A stretch of DNA of 64,000 bases from Natrinema gelatinilyticum (GTDB lineage Archaea; Halobacteriota; Halobacteria; Halobacteriales; Natrialbaceae): contig NZ_CP100756.1 of NCBI RefSeq assembly GCF_024266705.1, positions 1,302,001 to 1,366,000 on the forward strand. Direction: 5' to 3'. The notes beneath the pieces are model-generated. The model saw nothing but the letters and a program-made list of their open reading frames with translations, was not told where the DNA came from and did no database searches. Positions within the stretch are counted from its first letter, which is position 1. The number at the start of each line of letters is the position of its first letter. The position numbers were made by a program, and so were the translations under genes. Below, in pieces: positions 22,986-31,726 of this stretch.

Positions 22986-23176
22986 CAGAAACGTCACCTC
23001 GGAGAAATCGTCCGGGTTCGACCCGTCGGAGAAAGACGATCCTGTTCGATTCGACACAGAACTGTGAAACAGAGGCCAGACAGGTCCGGATCACTGGACG
23101 TTCTTCCAGACGATCCGATAGAATCGTAATATGTGATTAAGACGACCGCGAACCTACTACCAATCGAGGGAGGACG

Positions 23177-23803
23177 ATGACACCAGACGAGCAACGGCAA
23201 CCTGCAGCGGAACGGAAAGGGGAAATGGAACACGGCGTAGACGCGGGAGAACACCTCGAGTTCATCGACTGGGTCGAAGCCAATCCGGACGAGGCCATGC
23301 TCGAATTCCGCGCCTCGGGGGTCACCGAAGAGGTGGCGAACCGGACCACTGCGACGATCGGCGAGTGGGCCCTCGGAGGCGAAGAGATGGGTGCGGATCG
23401 AGAACACACCCTCGAGTTCGGCCTGCCGCCGGAGCTCGAAGATGCGATGGGATATCTCGACCCGACCGACCGCTACGAAGCGGTCGAGGGCGCGCTGGCC
23501 GGCCTCACGGCGTGTATCAATGGAACAGTCGTCTTCAACGCGATCCGGGAAGACATCGAGATCGACGACGTGACGACGACGGTTCGCGCTCCGATCGACC
23601 TTCGGATGCTCTTTGGCATCCACGACGTCGACAGCGCCCACGAGGTGTACGGTGAACTCGAGATCGACGTCGAGGTGACGGGCGATCTCACCGACGCCGA
23701 AAAGGCGGCCGTTCGCGAGTACTACAAGCGCTCGCCCGTCTACAACCTCGTGACGCTCGAACACCCCAACAGGCCGAAGGTCGATTTCAGCGCGACCGCC
23801 TGA
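23177..23803 (+). CDS. OsmC family protein
   Basis: A 208-aa protein of the OsmC/Ohr family, cytoplasmic thiol-based or related stress proteins. The central helix segment AVEGALAGLTACINGTVVFN carries one Cys at the place of the usual conserved cysteine, and a charged loop follows. The second cysteine of true Ohr peroxidases is not evident, so peroxidase activity is uncertain. Extra N-terminal residues (about 1-30) precede the fold; an internal ATG at 23225 is a possible start. Confidence 0.85.
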   Translation: MTPDEQRQPAAERKGEMEHGVDAGEHLEFIDWVEANPDEAMLEFRASGVTEEVANRTTATIGEWALGGEEMGADREHTLEFGLPPELEDAMGYLDPTDRYEAVEGALAGLTACINGTVVFNAIREDIEIDDVTTTVRAPIDLRMLFGIHDVDSAHEVYGELEIDVEVTGDLTDAEKAAVREYYKRSPVYNLVTLEHPNRPKVDFSATA

Positions 23804-23865
23804 CGGAGGACCGAGAGGCGACCAGATACGTTCGATTTTTTGTTCACGCTGAACGGGCACCGTAC

Positions 23866-23901
23866 ATGGACGAGCAACGGGAAGTCGCGGAATTCATCGA
23901 A
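23866..23901 (+). pseudogene. MazG-like protein, 5' fragment (interrupted by IS)
   Basis: Reads MDEQREVAEFIE from ATG 23866 and is then cut by the IS. The last nine bases TTCATCGAA (FIE) are repeated at the other side of the element. The reading frame continues in the 3' fragment at 24900. Confidence 0.85.
23893..23901 (+). repeat. 9-bp target-site duplication, left
   Basis: TTCATCGAA directly left of the IS; the identical 9-mer is at 24900-24908. IS1595-family elements usually duplicate 8 bp, so one base may be shared by chance. Confidence 0.85.
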
Positions 23902-24899
23902 CGCTCTTGTGAAGCACATTGTTGGTGACTCAAAGAACTGCTCGAACGATGTGGTTGAGAGCTTCTCGACCTGGTTTGCGGAGGATTTGTCGTCGGAGCT
24001 GGAACGATCTGAGATACGTGGTCAGTTTGTCCTTTGAGACGCCTCGATGTGGCGAGAGCCACCGTCGCGCCAGCGACGAGTGGCTCTCGCAGGTGTTCAC
24101 GTGTGCGTCACCATCAACGTACTCGCCATCTCCGTGAATCACTGCTTCTCGCTGGAAGTTCTCATCAGTTTCTAGTGGCTCATAGGCACGAAATCCATCC
24201 GTATAGACGGTGAGCGACTCCTCCTCGTGGTCAGCGAGGAGGAGTCGCACAGTCGATTCATCAGCGGATTTCGCCGGGACAACATATCGCTGATCGCTCC
24301 CACGATCAACGAGCGTGAATACTGGCGATTTGTCCTCGGTGTACGTTCCTCGTCCACGCTTCGAGAGACCACGCGAGCGCGACGGTTGCTCGCGCTCGCG
24401 GCCTTTCAGCCCAGCAGAGACGTAGAACTCGTCAATCTCAACTGGGCCAGTGAGAGTGAGAGATGGCGCGTCGAGCGTTCTGGCGAACTGCTCGACGCGC
24501 CGGTGAAGCGTTCGGTAGGAAACGTCGAGTTCAGCCTCTAACTGGCGGATACTCGTGTTGAACCGAAGGAACGAGTAGAACGCGAACAAGAGGTTGTCGA
24601 GGCCGATCTTCGCGTGCGCGAAGATCGTGCCAGTCTTGTCGTTGAACGTGCGGTCGCAATCCTTACAGAGATACCGCTGATACTCTCTGTAGCTGCCGTG
24701 TTTGATCACTGATTCAGACCGGCAGCGCGGGCAGTAGAGGCCCTCGCGCCAGCGAACCTGCTGGAGCAGGTTCGCGGCGTTCGCCTCCGAGTTCAGCACT
24801 TCAAATGGGAACATATCGGGTGACGTGAACGCGTCACCCTTGCCCGCTACGATTTCTCAGCGACAGCGTTACCGACCAACAATCTGCTTCTGAAGAGCG
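23902..24899 (-). mobile_element. IS1595-family insertion sequence (ISH4-like group)
   Basis: A 998-bp complete element. Left end CGCTCTTGTGAAGCACATTG and the reverse complement of the right end CGCTCTTCAGAAGCAGATTG form imperfect terminal inverted repeats of about 25 bp that continue with TTGGT. It carries one intact transposase gene on the minus strand and is flanked by 9-bp direct repeats. Intact ends, duplication and open transposase suggest a recent insertion. Confidence 0.92.
23930..24814 (-). CDS. IS1595-family transposase
   Basis: A 294-aa transposase. An N-terminal zinc ribbon (CPRC near 29-32, CKDC near 52-55) precedes a helix-turn-helix region and the DDE/N catalytic core: first Asp in GPVEIDEFYV, second in YTDGFRAYE, and the final segment HVNTCESHSSLARRWL with the family Glu/Asn. 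The frame is complete, so it may be active. It occupies almost the entire element. Confidence 0.93.
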   Translation of the reverse strand: MFPFEVLNSEANAANLLQQVRWREGLYCPRCRSESVIKHGSYREYQRYLCKDCDRTFNDKTGTIFAHAKIGLDNLLFAFYSFLRFNTSIRQLEAELDVSYRTLHRRVEQFARTLDAPSLTLTGPVEIDEFYVSAGLKGREREQPSRSRGLSKRGRGTYTEDKSPVFTLVDRGSDQRYVVPAKSADESTVRLLLADHEEESLTVYTDGFRAYEPLETDENFQREAVIHGDGEYVDGDAHVNTCESHSSLARRWLSPHRGVSKDKLTTYLRSFQLRRQILRKPGREALNHIVRAVL

Positions 24900-25214
24900 T
24901 TCATCGAATCGTACGACCTCGAGACGCCGCCGGCGTTCAGGCTCCTCGATCTCGTATCGGAGGTCGGAGAACTCGCGAAGGAGGCGAACACGTCGACAGA
25001 GTACGGGTCCTCGCCGGCCGACCTCGAACTAACGTCCGACGAACTCGGGGACGCTCTGTTCGCGCTGCTTGCAGTCTGCGAGGCGCTCGAAATCGACGCT
25101 CCCGATGCGCTCGCAGAAGCTCTCGAGAAGTACGAAAACCGCATAGAGGACAGTTCGACCCCCGGGTCTGGGAGGGAAGCGGACGGGGTTTCACAGTTAC
25201 ATCCTCGAGTTTAA
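24900..25214 (+). pseudogene. MazG-like nucleotide pyrophosphohydrolase, 3' fragment
   Basis: Continues the frame of the fragment at 23866: after the duplicated FIE it reads SYDLETPPAFRLLDLVSEVG and ends at TAA 25212-25214. Metal-binding motifs of the MazG fold are visible, EVGELAKE (ExxE) and DELGDALFA (ExxD). Removing the IS and one copy of TTCATCGAA restores a single open frame of about 113 codons. The function was probably hydrolysis of (d)NTP pyrophosphate bonds; it is now lost unless the IS excises precisely. Confidence 0.88.
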
Positions 25215-25239
25215 GTACGAAACCGGGGCCAACGGTCCT

Positions 25240-26016
25240 ATGATCGACGACGCGATCCGCGTCCTCGCGGGTGACTGCACCGTCATCGCCGAAGATGCAG
25301 ACCGGGAAGAGTACCGCGGTCGAGTAACCACGATCGTCAAACCGGACAACACCGTGCTGGTCCACGACATCGACGGCTACCAGCCGGTCGCCTGGATCAC
25401 CCGCGCCGACAGCGTCTCGAGCGATCGACGGGGCGACTTCACGTTCGTGGCGAAGAAAGACACCCAGACGTTGCGGATCGCCGCTCACGAACAGGACGGC
25501 TTCGCACACTATCCGACCTCGGTCGCCGGGACGCCCGTGGGGGTGTGTCCCGACTGTGACGGCACGCTCGTGCGCTCGAGCGGCGTCAACTGCGTCCGCT
25601 GCGGCGACCGCTACGGCGTGCCGGCGGACGCGACCATTCGAGACGAGCAGTGCGATTGTGACTGCGGCCTCCCTCGAATGCGCGTCGAACGGGGGCTCGC
25701 GTTCGACGTCTGTCTCGACCGGGCCTGCGAGTCGCTCGACGCGGCGGTCAACCGGGCCTTCGACCGCCAGTGGGGCTGCCCCGAATCGGAGTGTGACGGC
25801 GACCTCAGGATCCTCAGGCGGGGCGGCCTCATCGCTGGCTGCGAACACTATCCCGACTGTGACACTGGCTTCGCCGTTCCCGCCGGCGTCGTCGACGGTG
25901 AGTGTGGCTGTGGCCTACCGACGTTCGAAACCGCACACGGCAGCCGGTGTCTTGACACGACCTGCGATCGAGCGCTGGATGAGGTACTCGAGGCCGATTC
26001 AGCGGCGGACGACTGA
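25240..26016 (+). CDS. NucS-like N-domain protein with topoisomerase-type zinc fingers
   Basis: A 258-aa protein. Residues 1-95 (MIDDAIRVLAGDCTVIAED, VLVHDIDGYQPVAWITRADS) resemble the N-terminal DNA-binding part of EndoMS/NucS (DUF91). The C-terminal two thirds hold repeated cysteine pairs: CPDC...CVRC, CDCDCG...C, CPESEC...C and CGCG...C, like the C4 zinc ribbons at the end of topoisomerase I. The NucS nuclease domain is absent, so it is likely a DNA-binding rather than cleaving protein. It starts 25 nt after the broken mazG gene, and its TGA abuts repeat copy 2. Confidence 0.75.
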   Translation: MIDDAIRVLAGDCTVIAEDADREEYRGRVTTIVKPDNTVLVHDIDGYQPVAWITRADSVSSDRRGDFTFVAKKDTQTLRIAAHEQDGFAHYPTSVAGTPVGVCPDCDGTLVRSSGVNCVRCGDRYGVPADATIRDEQCDCDCGLPRMRVERGLAFDVCLDRACESLDAAVNRAFDRQWGCPESECDGDLRILRRGGLIAGCEHYPDCDTGFAVPAGVVDGECGCGLPTFETAHGSRCLDTTCDRALDEVLEADSAADD

Positions 26017-26096
26017 TATGGACTGCTGTACGTCAGTTCCGGAGCAACTGCGACCGTCCTGTAGGTGCGCCGGTACGTCGGTACAGCAGACCGTAT
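26016..26096 (-). repeat. 81-nt palindromic repeat, copy 2 (inverted)
   Basis: Matches copy 1 in reverse complement: begins ATACGGTCTGCTGTACCGAC on the minus strand and ends CAGTCCATAT. In the inner stem a C-G pair of copy 1 is T-A here, a compensatory change. Its first plus-strand base is the A of the preceding gene's TGA. Confidence 0.85.
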
Positions 26097-26268
26097 GAAT
26101 GGCCCGCTGCAGCCGCCGTGCGATAGCCTCCGATCAGCCGCCGTTCCAGGGTGGGAATGAAAGGGGCTTTCAGCGTGGCTGCTGTCGCGGTCGTTCCGCC
26201 GTTACTCGAGATATTCGGTACCGAGAATCGATCCGCAGTCACTTAGTCCCGGCCGGCAAACACCAGAT

Positions 26269-27363
26269 ATGGCACTCGAGGGGCGATTAGATGACGGCGT
26301 CGTCCGCGTCGGCGGCGACGCGCGCCAGCGGTATCACGACTCGCGAGGCTATGGCTACCCGCTCGACGGGAACGAAATCGCGCTCGCTCCCGTCGAGGCG
26401 GCCCATCTGTTGTATCGGGGGGATCTCGAGGCCATCGTCGACGCCGACTGTGGCGAGCGCCTCGGATTCCGAGAGTTCATGGCCCGCGAACCAGGTCGAG
26501 ACTTCGGGGTTCGGTTCCTCGTCTACGCGGATCTGCGGTCGCGGGGGTTTTATCTCTCACCGGCCGCAGAGCCGTGGATCCCGACCCCGCCGGGGGGCGG
26601 GGCTGATTTCGCCGTGTTCCCACGCGGGAAAGGGCCGGGAGACGGCGAAATCGCCTACGCGTTGCGGATCATCGGCGAACGAACCGATATCCCTGCGAGC
26701 GAACTCCGGGAGGGCGTGCTGACCGTCGTCGACGAAGAGAGCGAGATTACGTACTTCGAGGTCGGCCGCCGCGATCCGTCGGGTACGTCGGTGCCCGACG
26801 CCGCGCTGCCGTCGAACTGCGAGGCCGACCTGCTGGCCGATCGGGTCGTGGTCTGGGATCCACCGCTCGAACTCTACGAGAAACGGTTCTATGGCCAGCC
26901 GCTCGAGGGGAGAGAGTACGAGCGACCGACGCTGCAGTGTTCGCTGGTCGAAGCGACCTATCTCGCCGAACGAGGCGCGCTTTCCCTCGATCCCGAAACG
27001 GTCCGCGAACGGGGCCGCGAGGTCGAGGGCGAACGGTTCGATCGGCGGCTGGCCGTGTACACGGTCCTGCGAGAGCGCGGACTCGTCCCGAAGACGGGGT
27101 ACAAGTTCGGCGCTGATTTCCGCACGTACGCCGACGTGACGTCCGTCGACGACCTGGGCCACTCCGAATTGCTGATTCAGGTCCATCCCGCGGCGTACGT
27201 ATTCGAGCCGCGCGATCTGGCGCTCGACGTCCGACTCGCTCACGGCGTCCGGAAGACGATGGTATTCGCGCTCGTCGACGACAGATCCAGCGACCACGGC
27301 GAGAGCGAGCCGGACGAAACCGACGGTATCGAGTGGTGGTCGCTCGAGCGGCTCACGCCGTAG
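26269..27363 (+). CDS. endA: tRNA-splicing endonuclease
   Basis: A 364-aa tRNA intron endonuclease of the fused-repeat type seen in haloarchaea: an N-terminal pseudo-catalytic half (1-180) and a catalytic C-terminal half. The C-half has GYKFGADFRTY with catalytic Tyr287, then GHSELLI with His298 and VRKTMVFAL with Lys329, at family spacing. It removes introns with bulge-helix-bulge structure from pre-tRNAs, including tRNA-Trp, and also acts on rRNA precursors. The nearby trpS gene fits the known endA-trpS neighbourhood. Confidence 0.95.
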   Translation: MALEGRLDDGVVRVGGDARQRYHDSRGYGYPLDGNEIALAPVEAAHLLYRGDLEAIVDADCGERLGFREFMAREPGRDFGVRFLVYADLRSRGFYLSPAAEPWIPTPPGGGADFAVFPRGKGPGDGEIAYALRIIGERTDIPASELREGVLTVVDEESEITYFEVGRRDPSGTSVPDAALPSNCEADLLADRVVVWDPPLELYEKRFYGQPLEGREYERPTLQCSLVEATYLAERGALSLDPETVRERGREVEGERFDRRLAVYTVLRERGLVPKTGYKFGADFRTYADVTSVDDLGHSELLIQVHPAAYVFEPRDLALDVRLAHGVRKTMVFALVDDRSSDHGESEPDETDGIEWWSLERLTP

Positions 27364-27501
27364 GGACCGGTGCCGTCCGCACGGAGGAGGATTCGACGAG
27401 CGTGAACAGTCGACGGGCCAGCGGTCGTTCGGTATCGGGCGACGTGTCCGCGATGGTGTAGTCTGTTTACCGCGCCGTGGCCTGGACTGCGGAGCGTGAC
27501 C

Positions 27502-27897
27502 CTACCGCTCGCCCGGGATCGCTGCCCCTTCGTGTTCGAGCAATCGCTGTTTGAGATCCAGTCCGCCCGCGTATCCGACGAGCGAGTCCACGCCGACGAC
27601 CCGATGACAGGGAACGATCACCGGAATCGGATTGCGGCCGCAGGCCTGTCCGACCGCGATCGGCGAGGTCTCGAGTTCCGACGCGATCTCCCCGTAGGTT
27701 CGAGTGTCGCCGGCCGGAATCTCCGCCATCGCCCGCATTACGCGGCCCGTGAAATCGTCGGGATAGGCGACGTCCACGTCGAACTCCTGGCGCTCGTCGG
27801 CTTCGTATTCGCGTACCTGCTCACGGATCGTTGCCCGATCAGCGTCGATCGGCGAGTCGTCGATTTCCCGCTCGTGCCCGAATACCTGAATGCGCAT
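27502..27897 (-). CDS. ogt: methylated-DNA--protein-cysteine methyltransferase
   Basis: A 131-aa DNA repair protein that transfers O6-alkyl groups from guanine to its own cysteine. The active site is IPVIVPCHRVVG (Cys near 99), preceded by the helix-turn-helix segment GDTRTYGEIASELETSPIAV with the Arg-type finger region. Its N-terminal domain is only about 45 residues, shorter than E. coli Ogt, as is common in haloarchaea. It is divergent to its neighbours endA and trpS. Confidence 0.93.
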   Translation of the reverse strand: MRIQVFGHEREIDDSPIDADRATIREQVREYEADERQEFDVDVAYPDDFTGRVMRAMAEIPAGDTRTYGEIASELETSPIAVGQACGRNPIPVIVPCHRVVGVDSLVGYAGGLDLKQRLLEHEGAAIPGER

Positions 27898-28023
27898 CGA
27901 TGATCGACCGTCGGCGCGAACCCACTTCAGTATTGACGACCGGAGAGACGTCTCGATCGACGACGATTTCGTCGACGGCGAAGCCGAAGGCTTTTGCGCG
28001 CTGCAGCGCCAATCCGCACACTA

Positions 28024-29658
28024 ATGACTGGAGACGACCCACTCGAGGAGTCCGAGTCGGGGGAACCGACGACAGGGGAACCGCTCACGGATGGCGGAGC
28101 GGCCGGAGCTGACGACGTGGCGCTGGACCCCTGGGGCTCCTCGAGCGTCTCCGACTACCGGAAGCTGTTCGAGGAATTCGGCATCGAGGAGTTCGACGAG
28201 GTCGTAGCGGAGGTCCCGAATCCACATTATCTGATGCGCCGTGGCGTCATCTTCGGGCATCGAGACTATCGGCCGGTCGCGCGGGCGCTGCGCGACGGCG
28301 AACCCGCGGCCGTCCTCTCGGGGTTCATGCCGACCGGCGACCCTCACATCGGCCACAAGCTGGTCTTCGACGAAATTATCTGGCACCAGCAGCAGGGAGC
28401 CGACGCCTACGCGCTGATCGCCGACCTCGAGGCTAACTCGGCTCGCGGAATGAGCTGGGAGGACATCGACGAACACGCACGGGACTACCTGCTCTCGTTG
28501 CTCGCGCTCGGCTTCGATGTCGAGGAGGGGACGCTCTACCGCCAGTCGACCAATCGCGAGTTGCAGGACCTGGCGTTCGAACTCGGCGCGGAGGCGAACT
28601 TCTCGGAGCTGCAGGCCATCTACGGCTTCGACGGCGAGACCGACGTCTCGCACATGCAATCGGTCGTCACCCAGGTAGCCGACATCCTGTACCCGCAACT
28701 CGAGGAACCAAAGCCGACCGTGATCCCCGTTGGGCCGGATCAGGACCCCCACGTCCGGTTGGCCCGCGACCTCGCCGAACGGATGCGCTTTTTCGGGGTG
28801 ACGGAAGCGTACGCGAGTTTCGAACTCGAGGACGACGAGCGAGTCGTAGTCGCAGACGCGTACCGGAAACTCGAGGAAATGGCCGGGGAGAACGACGAGA
28901 TCCGGTGTCTCGACGCCGTGGAGCTCATCGAAGATGGGCCGGAGGCGGTTTCGTTCGACGACCGCGATCGGCCCGAAGAAACGGTCGCCGCCGCGGCCGA
29001 CGCGCCTGCGGAGACCCGAGCGGTGGCGAAACTGAAGAACGCGGGGATGGAGCCGCTGCGCCCGCGAACCCGATTTTTCGATCGCCGCGCGACGGACGAG
29101 GCGTTCGAGGCGCTGATCGGCGCCATCGAGGGCGAAAAGCGGGTCTACGAGAATCACATCGATGCCTTCGAGACCGACCGCACGGACGCCGAGGACCTCG
29201 CTCGCGCAGTCGAAGTCGACACCGGCGGCTACGGCTTCCAGCCGCCGTCCTCGATCTACCACCGATTCATGACCGGCCTCACCGGCGGCAAGATGTCCTC
29301 CTCGGTCCCGGCCAGTCACATTTCGTTGCTGGACGATCCCGAAGCGGGTTACGACAAGGTAAAAGCGGCTACGACCGGCGGCCGCGAGACCGCCGAAGAG
29401 CAACGCGAGAAGGGAGGTCGGGCCGACGAGTGCCCCGTTTACGAACTCTACGCCTATCTGCTGGCCGGCGACGACGACGAGTTCGCAAAGCGCGTCTACG
29501 ACGAGTGCGTCGGCGGCGAGCGCCTCTGTGGCGACTGCAAGGAGCAGGCCGCCCAACTCATGCGGGAATTCCTGAAAGAACACCAGGAGAAACGCGAACA
29601 GGTCGTGGACCTGCTTGAGGCGGCCGACATCGAACTCGAGTCGCCGCGGCGTCGGTGA
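28024..29658 (+). CDS. trpS: tryptophan--tRNA ligase (long form)
   Basis: A 544-aa class I synthetase. The nucleotide-binding HIGH motif is GDPHIGHK and the second signature is GGKMSSSVP. An acidic N-terminal extension of about 40 residues (GGAAGADDVALDPWG) precedes the catalytic domain. The ATG at 28024 is chosen over an in-frame upstream GTG because it precedes the halophilic extension and its upstream frame shows no similarity. A second, different TrpRS gene is at 55905-57170. The splicing endonuclease just upstream processes intron-containing tRNA-Trp, so the locus brings maturation and charging of the same tRNA together. Confidence 0.94.
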   Translation: MTGDDPLEESESGEPTTGEPLTDGGAAGADDVALDPWGSSSVSDYRKLFEEFGIEEFDEVVAEVPNPHYLMRRGVIFGHRDYRPVARALRDGEPAAVLSGFMPTGDPHIGHKLVFDEIIWHQQQGADAYALIADLEANSARGMSWEDIDEHARDYLLSLLALGFDVEEGTLYRQSTNRELQDLAFELGAEANFSELQAIYGFDGETDVSHMQSVVTQVADILYPQLEEPKPTVIPVGPDQDPHVRLARDLAERMRFFGVTEAYASFELEDDERVVVADAYRKLEEMAGENDEIRCLDAVELIEDGPEAVSFDDRDRPEETVAAAADAPAETRAVAKLKNAGMEPLRPRTRFFDRRATDEAFEALIGAIEGEKRVYENHIDAFETDRTDAEDLARAVEVDTGGYGFQPPSSIYHRFMTGLTGGKMSSSVPASHISLLDDPEAGYDKVKAATTGGRETAEEQREKGGRADECPVYELYAYLLAGDDDEFAKRVYDECVGGERLCGDCKEQAAQLMREFLKEHQEKREQVVDLLEAADIELESPRRR

Positions 29659-29811
29659 CCACCGCGAACGGGATGGGCCCATTACACGGCCACCACCGGG
29701 ACGAACCGCGTGCGAGAACGTGGATGCGGCGCTCGCGGCGGTCGACAGGTAGTCGAGCGACCCGAGCGGACATTTTGGATGCGGGTAGAGTTGCCGTTTT
29801 GGCGTCTGACG

Positions 29812-29824
29812 AAGATATATAGGC
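29812..29824 (+). promoter_or_regulatory. TATA box
   Basis: AAGATATATAGG lies about 30 nt before the ATG at 29850, in typical leaderless spacing. Confidence 0.5.
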
Positions 29825-29849
29825 CCGGTTGTGGAAGCCGGGGATATCG

Positions 29850-31052
29850 ATGGCCCTGAATTCACGTGATTCGGACGACCTGCTGGTCTGTGTCGACGTC
29901 CTCGATGCGTTCGGCGTCACGGTGACGGACATCGAACGGGAATCGACCGGCGAGGAGACCCTCGAGGCGGTACTGGCCGACACTCTCGTCGATGGAATCG
30001 AGCGAAGGACCGTACTCCGGCGGCTGATAGCCCAAAGCGACCGGGGTATCTCGTGTGCGGCTCGGTACTCGCAGGCCGAACTCGAGCGCGAACTCGAGGC
30101 CGTGTTCGAGTCGATCGGATGGTCGCTTACGATCACGGCGACCCGGACGAATTGCGACGTCCTCGCGACCGATCCTCGCGGTCGTCGCCGCGAGGTGTCG
30201 GTGACGTACCCCGAGACGCCGCTCGGGGCCAACAACCTGCCCGCAGTGCTCCAGAAAATATCCGAGACGGTTCTCGCAGGGACCGACGCGCTATTCGTCC
30301 TCCTCTCGTCGGGCAGCGACCGCTGGCGGGCCGCGCTGATCGAAATCAGCGAACTCGAGCGCCTCCGCCGTCGGTACGGCCGGCGGATCGACGCGGTCGA
30401 TCGGCCGCTGTTACCCGAAGACGAAGTCGAGGCGTACGTCCCGGCGGAGCGAACGGAGCCGGATTTCGCTCACTCCGAGATGGCGGCGGGGGCTGACGCC
30501 GATACCCGGAATCCACCGTGGCCGTCGTGGGCACTCGAGGCAGGCGGCTGGAGGACGATCGACGGGACCGAGAGCGTCGAATCGCTGGTCGAGGAAGCCG
30601 AGTGCGAGCAACGCGGTGGGCCGACGAAGGGGCCGAGAGGGGCCGTGTCGGGCGCCACAGACGGGGCGCGGAACGCGTCGGCCACCGAACCGACGACGGC
30701 GGACCGAACGCCCACCGCTGGCGACTTCGGCCCGCTCTCGGGACCCAGCCAGACCGTACGCGTCGCGAACGACGCGTTTGGAACCGACGTCGGGTGCCAG
30801 TCAGACGGAGACTCTTATCGCGCGCTCGGGGTGGCACTCGACGCTGGCGGAACCGTCACCTCGCGAGGACTGCTCGCGGACGACACGTTTTTCCCGACGC
30901 TACCGGCCGCCGAACTCGAGGAGACCCGCATCGAGTTCGCCGACGAGTCCGATCCCGCGGCGGTCCGCGACGCGAAATCGACAGTGGATCGATCCGGTTT
31001 CGAGTGGGTCGATGCCAGTTCGCTCGAGCCGACGTGGGGCTCGAACAGCTAG
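29850..31052 (+). CDS. haloarchaeal hypothetical protein
   Basis: A 400-aa acidic protein with no signal peptide or membrane helices. The N-terminal 130 residues look like an ordered domain (LLVCVDVLDAFGVTVTDIER, VDGIERRTVLRRLIAQ). A second part (about 130-215: VLQKISETVLAGTDALFVLL) includes basic residues (ELERLRRRYGRRIDA). The middle 230-310 is low-complexity acidic. The ending has a conserved-looking EWVDASSLEPTWG. No family is recognised. ATG 29850 is preferred to GTG 29829 because it follows the TATA box at the expected distance. Confidence 0.65.
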   Translation: MALNSRDSDDLLVCVDVLDAFGVTVTDIERESTGEETLEAVLADTLVDGIERRTVLRRLIAQSDRGISCAARYSQAELERELEAVFESIGWSLTITATRTNCDVLATDPRGRRREVSVTYPETPLGANNLPAVLQKISETVLAGTDALFVLLSSGSDRWRAALIEISELERLRRRYGRRIDAVDRPLLPEDEVEAYVPAERTEPDFAHSEMAAGADADTRNPPWPSWALEAGGWRTIDGTESVESLVEEAECEQRGGPTKGPRGAVSGATDGARNASATEPTTADRTPTAGDFGPLSGPSQTVRVANDAFGTDVGCQSDGDSYRALGVALDAGGTVTSRGLLADDTFFPTLPAAELEETRIEFADESDPAAVRDAKSTVDRSGFEWVDASSLEPTWGSNS

Positions 31053-31119
31053 ACGGCTTGTGCTGCCGGGGCGAACCAAGATGACGGCCCGCTCCTCTCG
31101 GTCGTCGTGAACGCGAGCG

Positions 31120-31287
31120 TCAACCGGTGGTCCCGGACGTCGAGAGGAGGGCGCCGACGGTCGAGAACACGACGAAGTACGCAACCGTAGCTGCGACGGC
31201 GACCACGCTGATCACGACGAGGGCGAGGATAAACGAACCGATGAACCGACGAGCAACTGATCGAACGAGAGCCCATGATCGGTTCAT
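31120..31287 (-). CDS. small single-pass membrane protein, 55 aa
   Basis: Reads MNRSWALVRSVARRFIGSFI and continues with one long hydrophobic helix (about 16-48, rich in Val and Ala) to TGA at 31120. A positively charged N-terminus suggests the N-in orientation. The minus-strand sequence is free of stops, uses GC-rich third positions, and has an AT-rich ATATATAG near 31295. Function unknown. Confidence 0.6.
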   Translation of the reverse strand: MNRSWALVRSVARRFIGSFILALVVISVVAVAATVAYFVVFSTVGALLSTSGTTG

Positions 31288-31726
31288 CGGCGACTATATA
31301 TGTCAGCATAGAGTAACGATGGCGCGCGTCAACGCATCGGTCGCTCGAGAGAGGCGAGGGCGCCAGTTCCGGGCCGGAGTCGATCGACGACCGACTGCCG
31401 TGGGACTGACCCACAAGATTTTTGCATCGTCCCCGATTTCTGCCCCGTATGGCACTCGAATCCCACTGCGTCCACGTCTTTTCGAGTTCCTCGAAACGAG
31501 AGTCGGGACGCAAACGGCGTGAGCGTGCCGGTGTCGGCGATCAGCAACGGCGACCGCAGACGGGATTCGGCTTCTTTTTTGCCCGGTGAATTCCGGGCCG
31601 GTGGAACCGCACGCGCTCACACCGGGCGTTCGCGGCGAAACCGACCGTTCGACGTCCCTGTCGGGGGTGGCCCCGGGCAGTATCGGAACCGCTAACTGAC
31701 CGACACGCAGCCATACGAACAAGCGA
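31288..31726. other. 439-nt region before pheS without a supported gene
   Basis: Only short frames occur. A 46-codon frame from ATG 31449 (MALESHCVHV) is basic and serine-rich and has no recognised similarity. The region probably holds the pheS promoter and that of the small minus-strand gene. Confidence 0.5.

Noticed and set aside
31449..31589. A 46-codon frame starting MALESHCVHV upstream of pheS
   Set aside because: Basic and serine-rich in a proteome that is acidic, and no promoter at a fitting distance.
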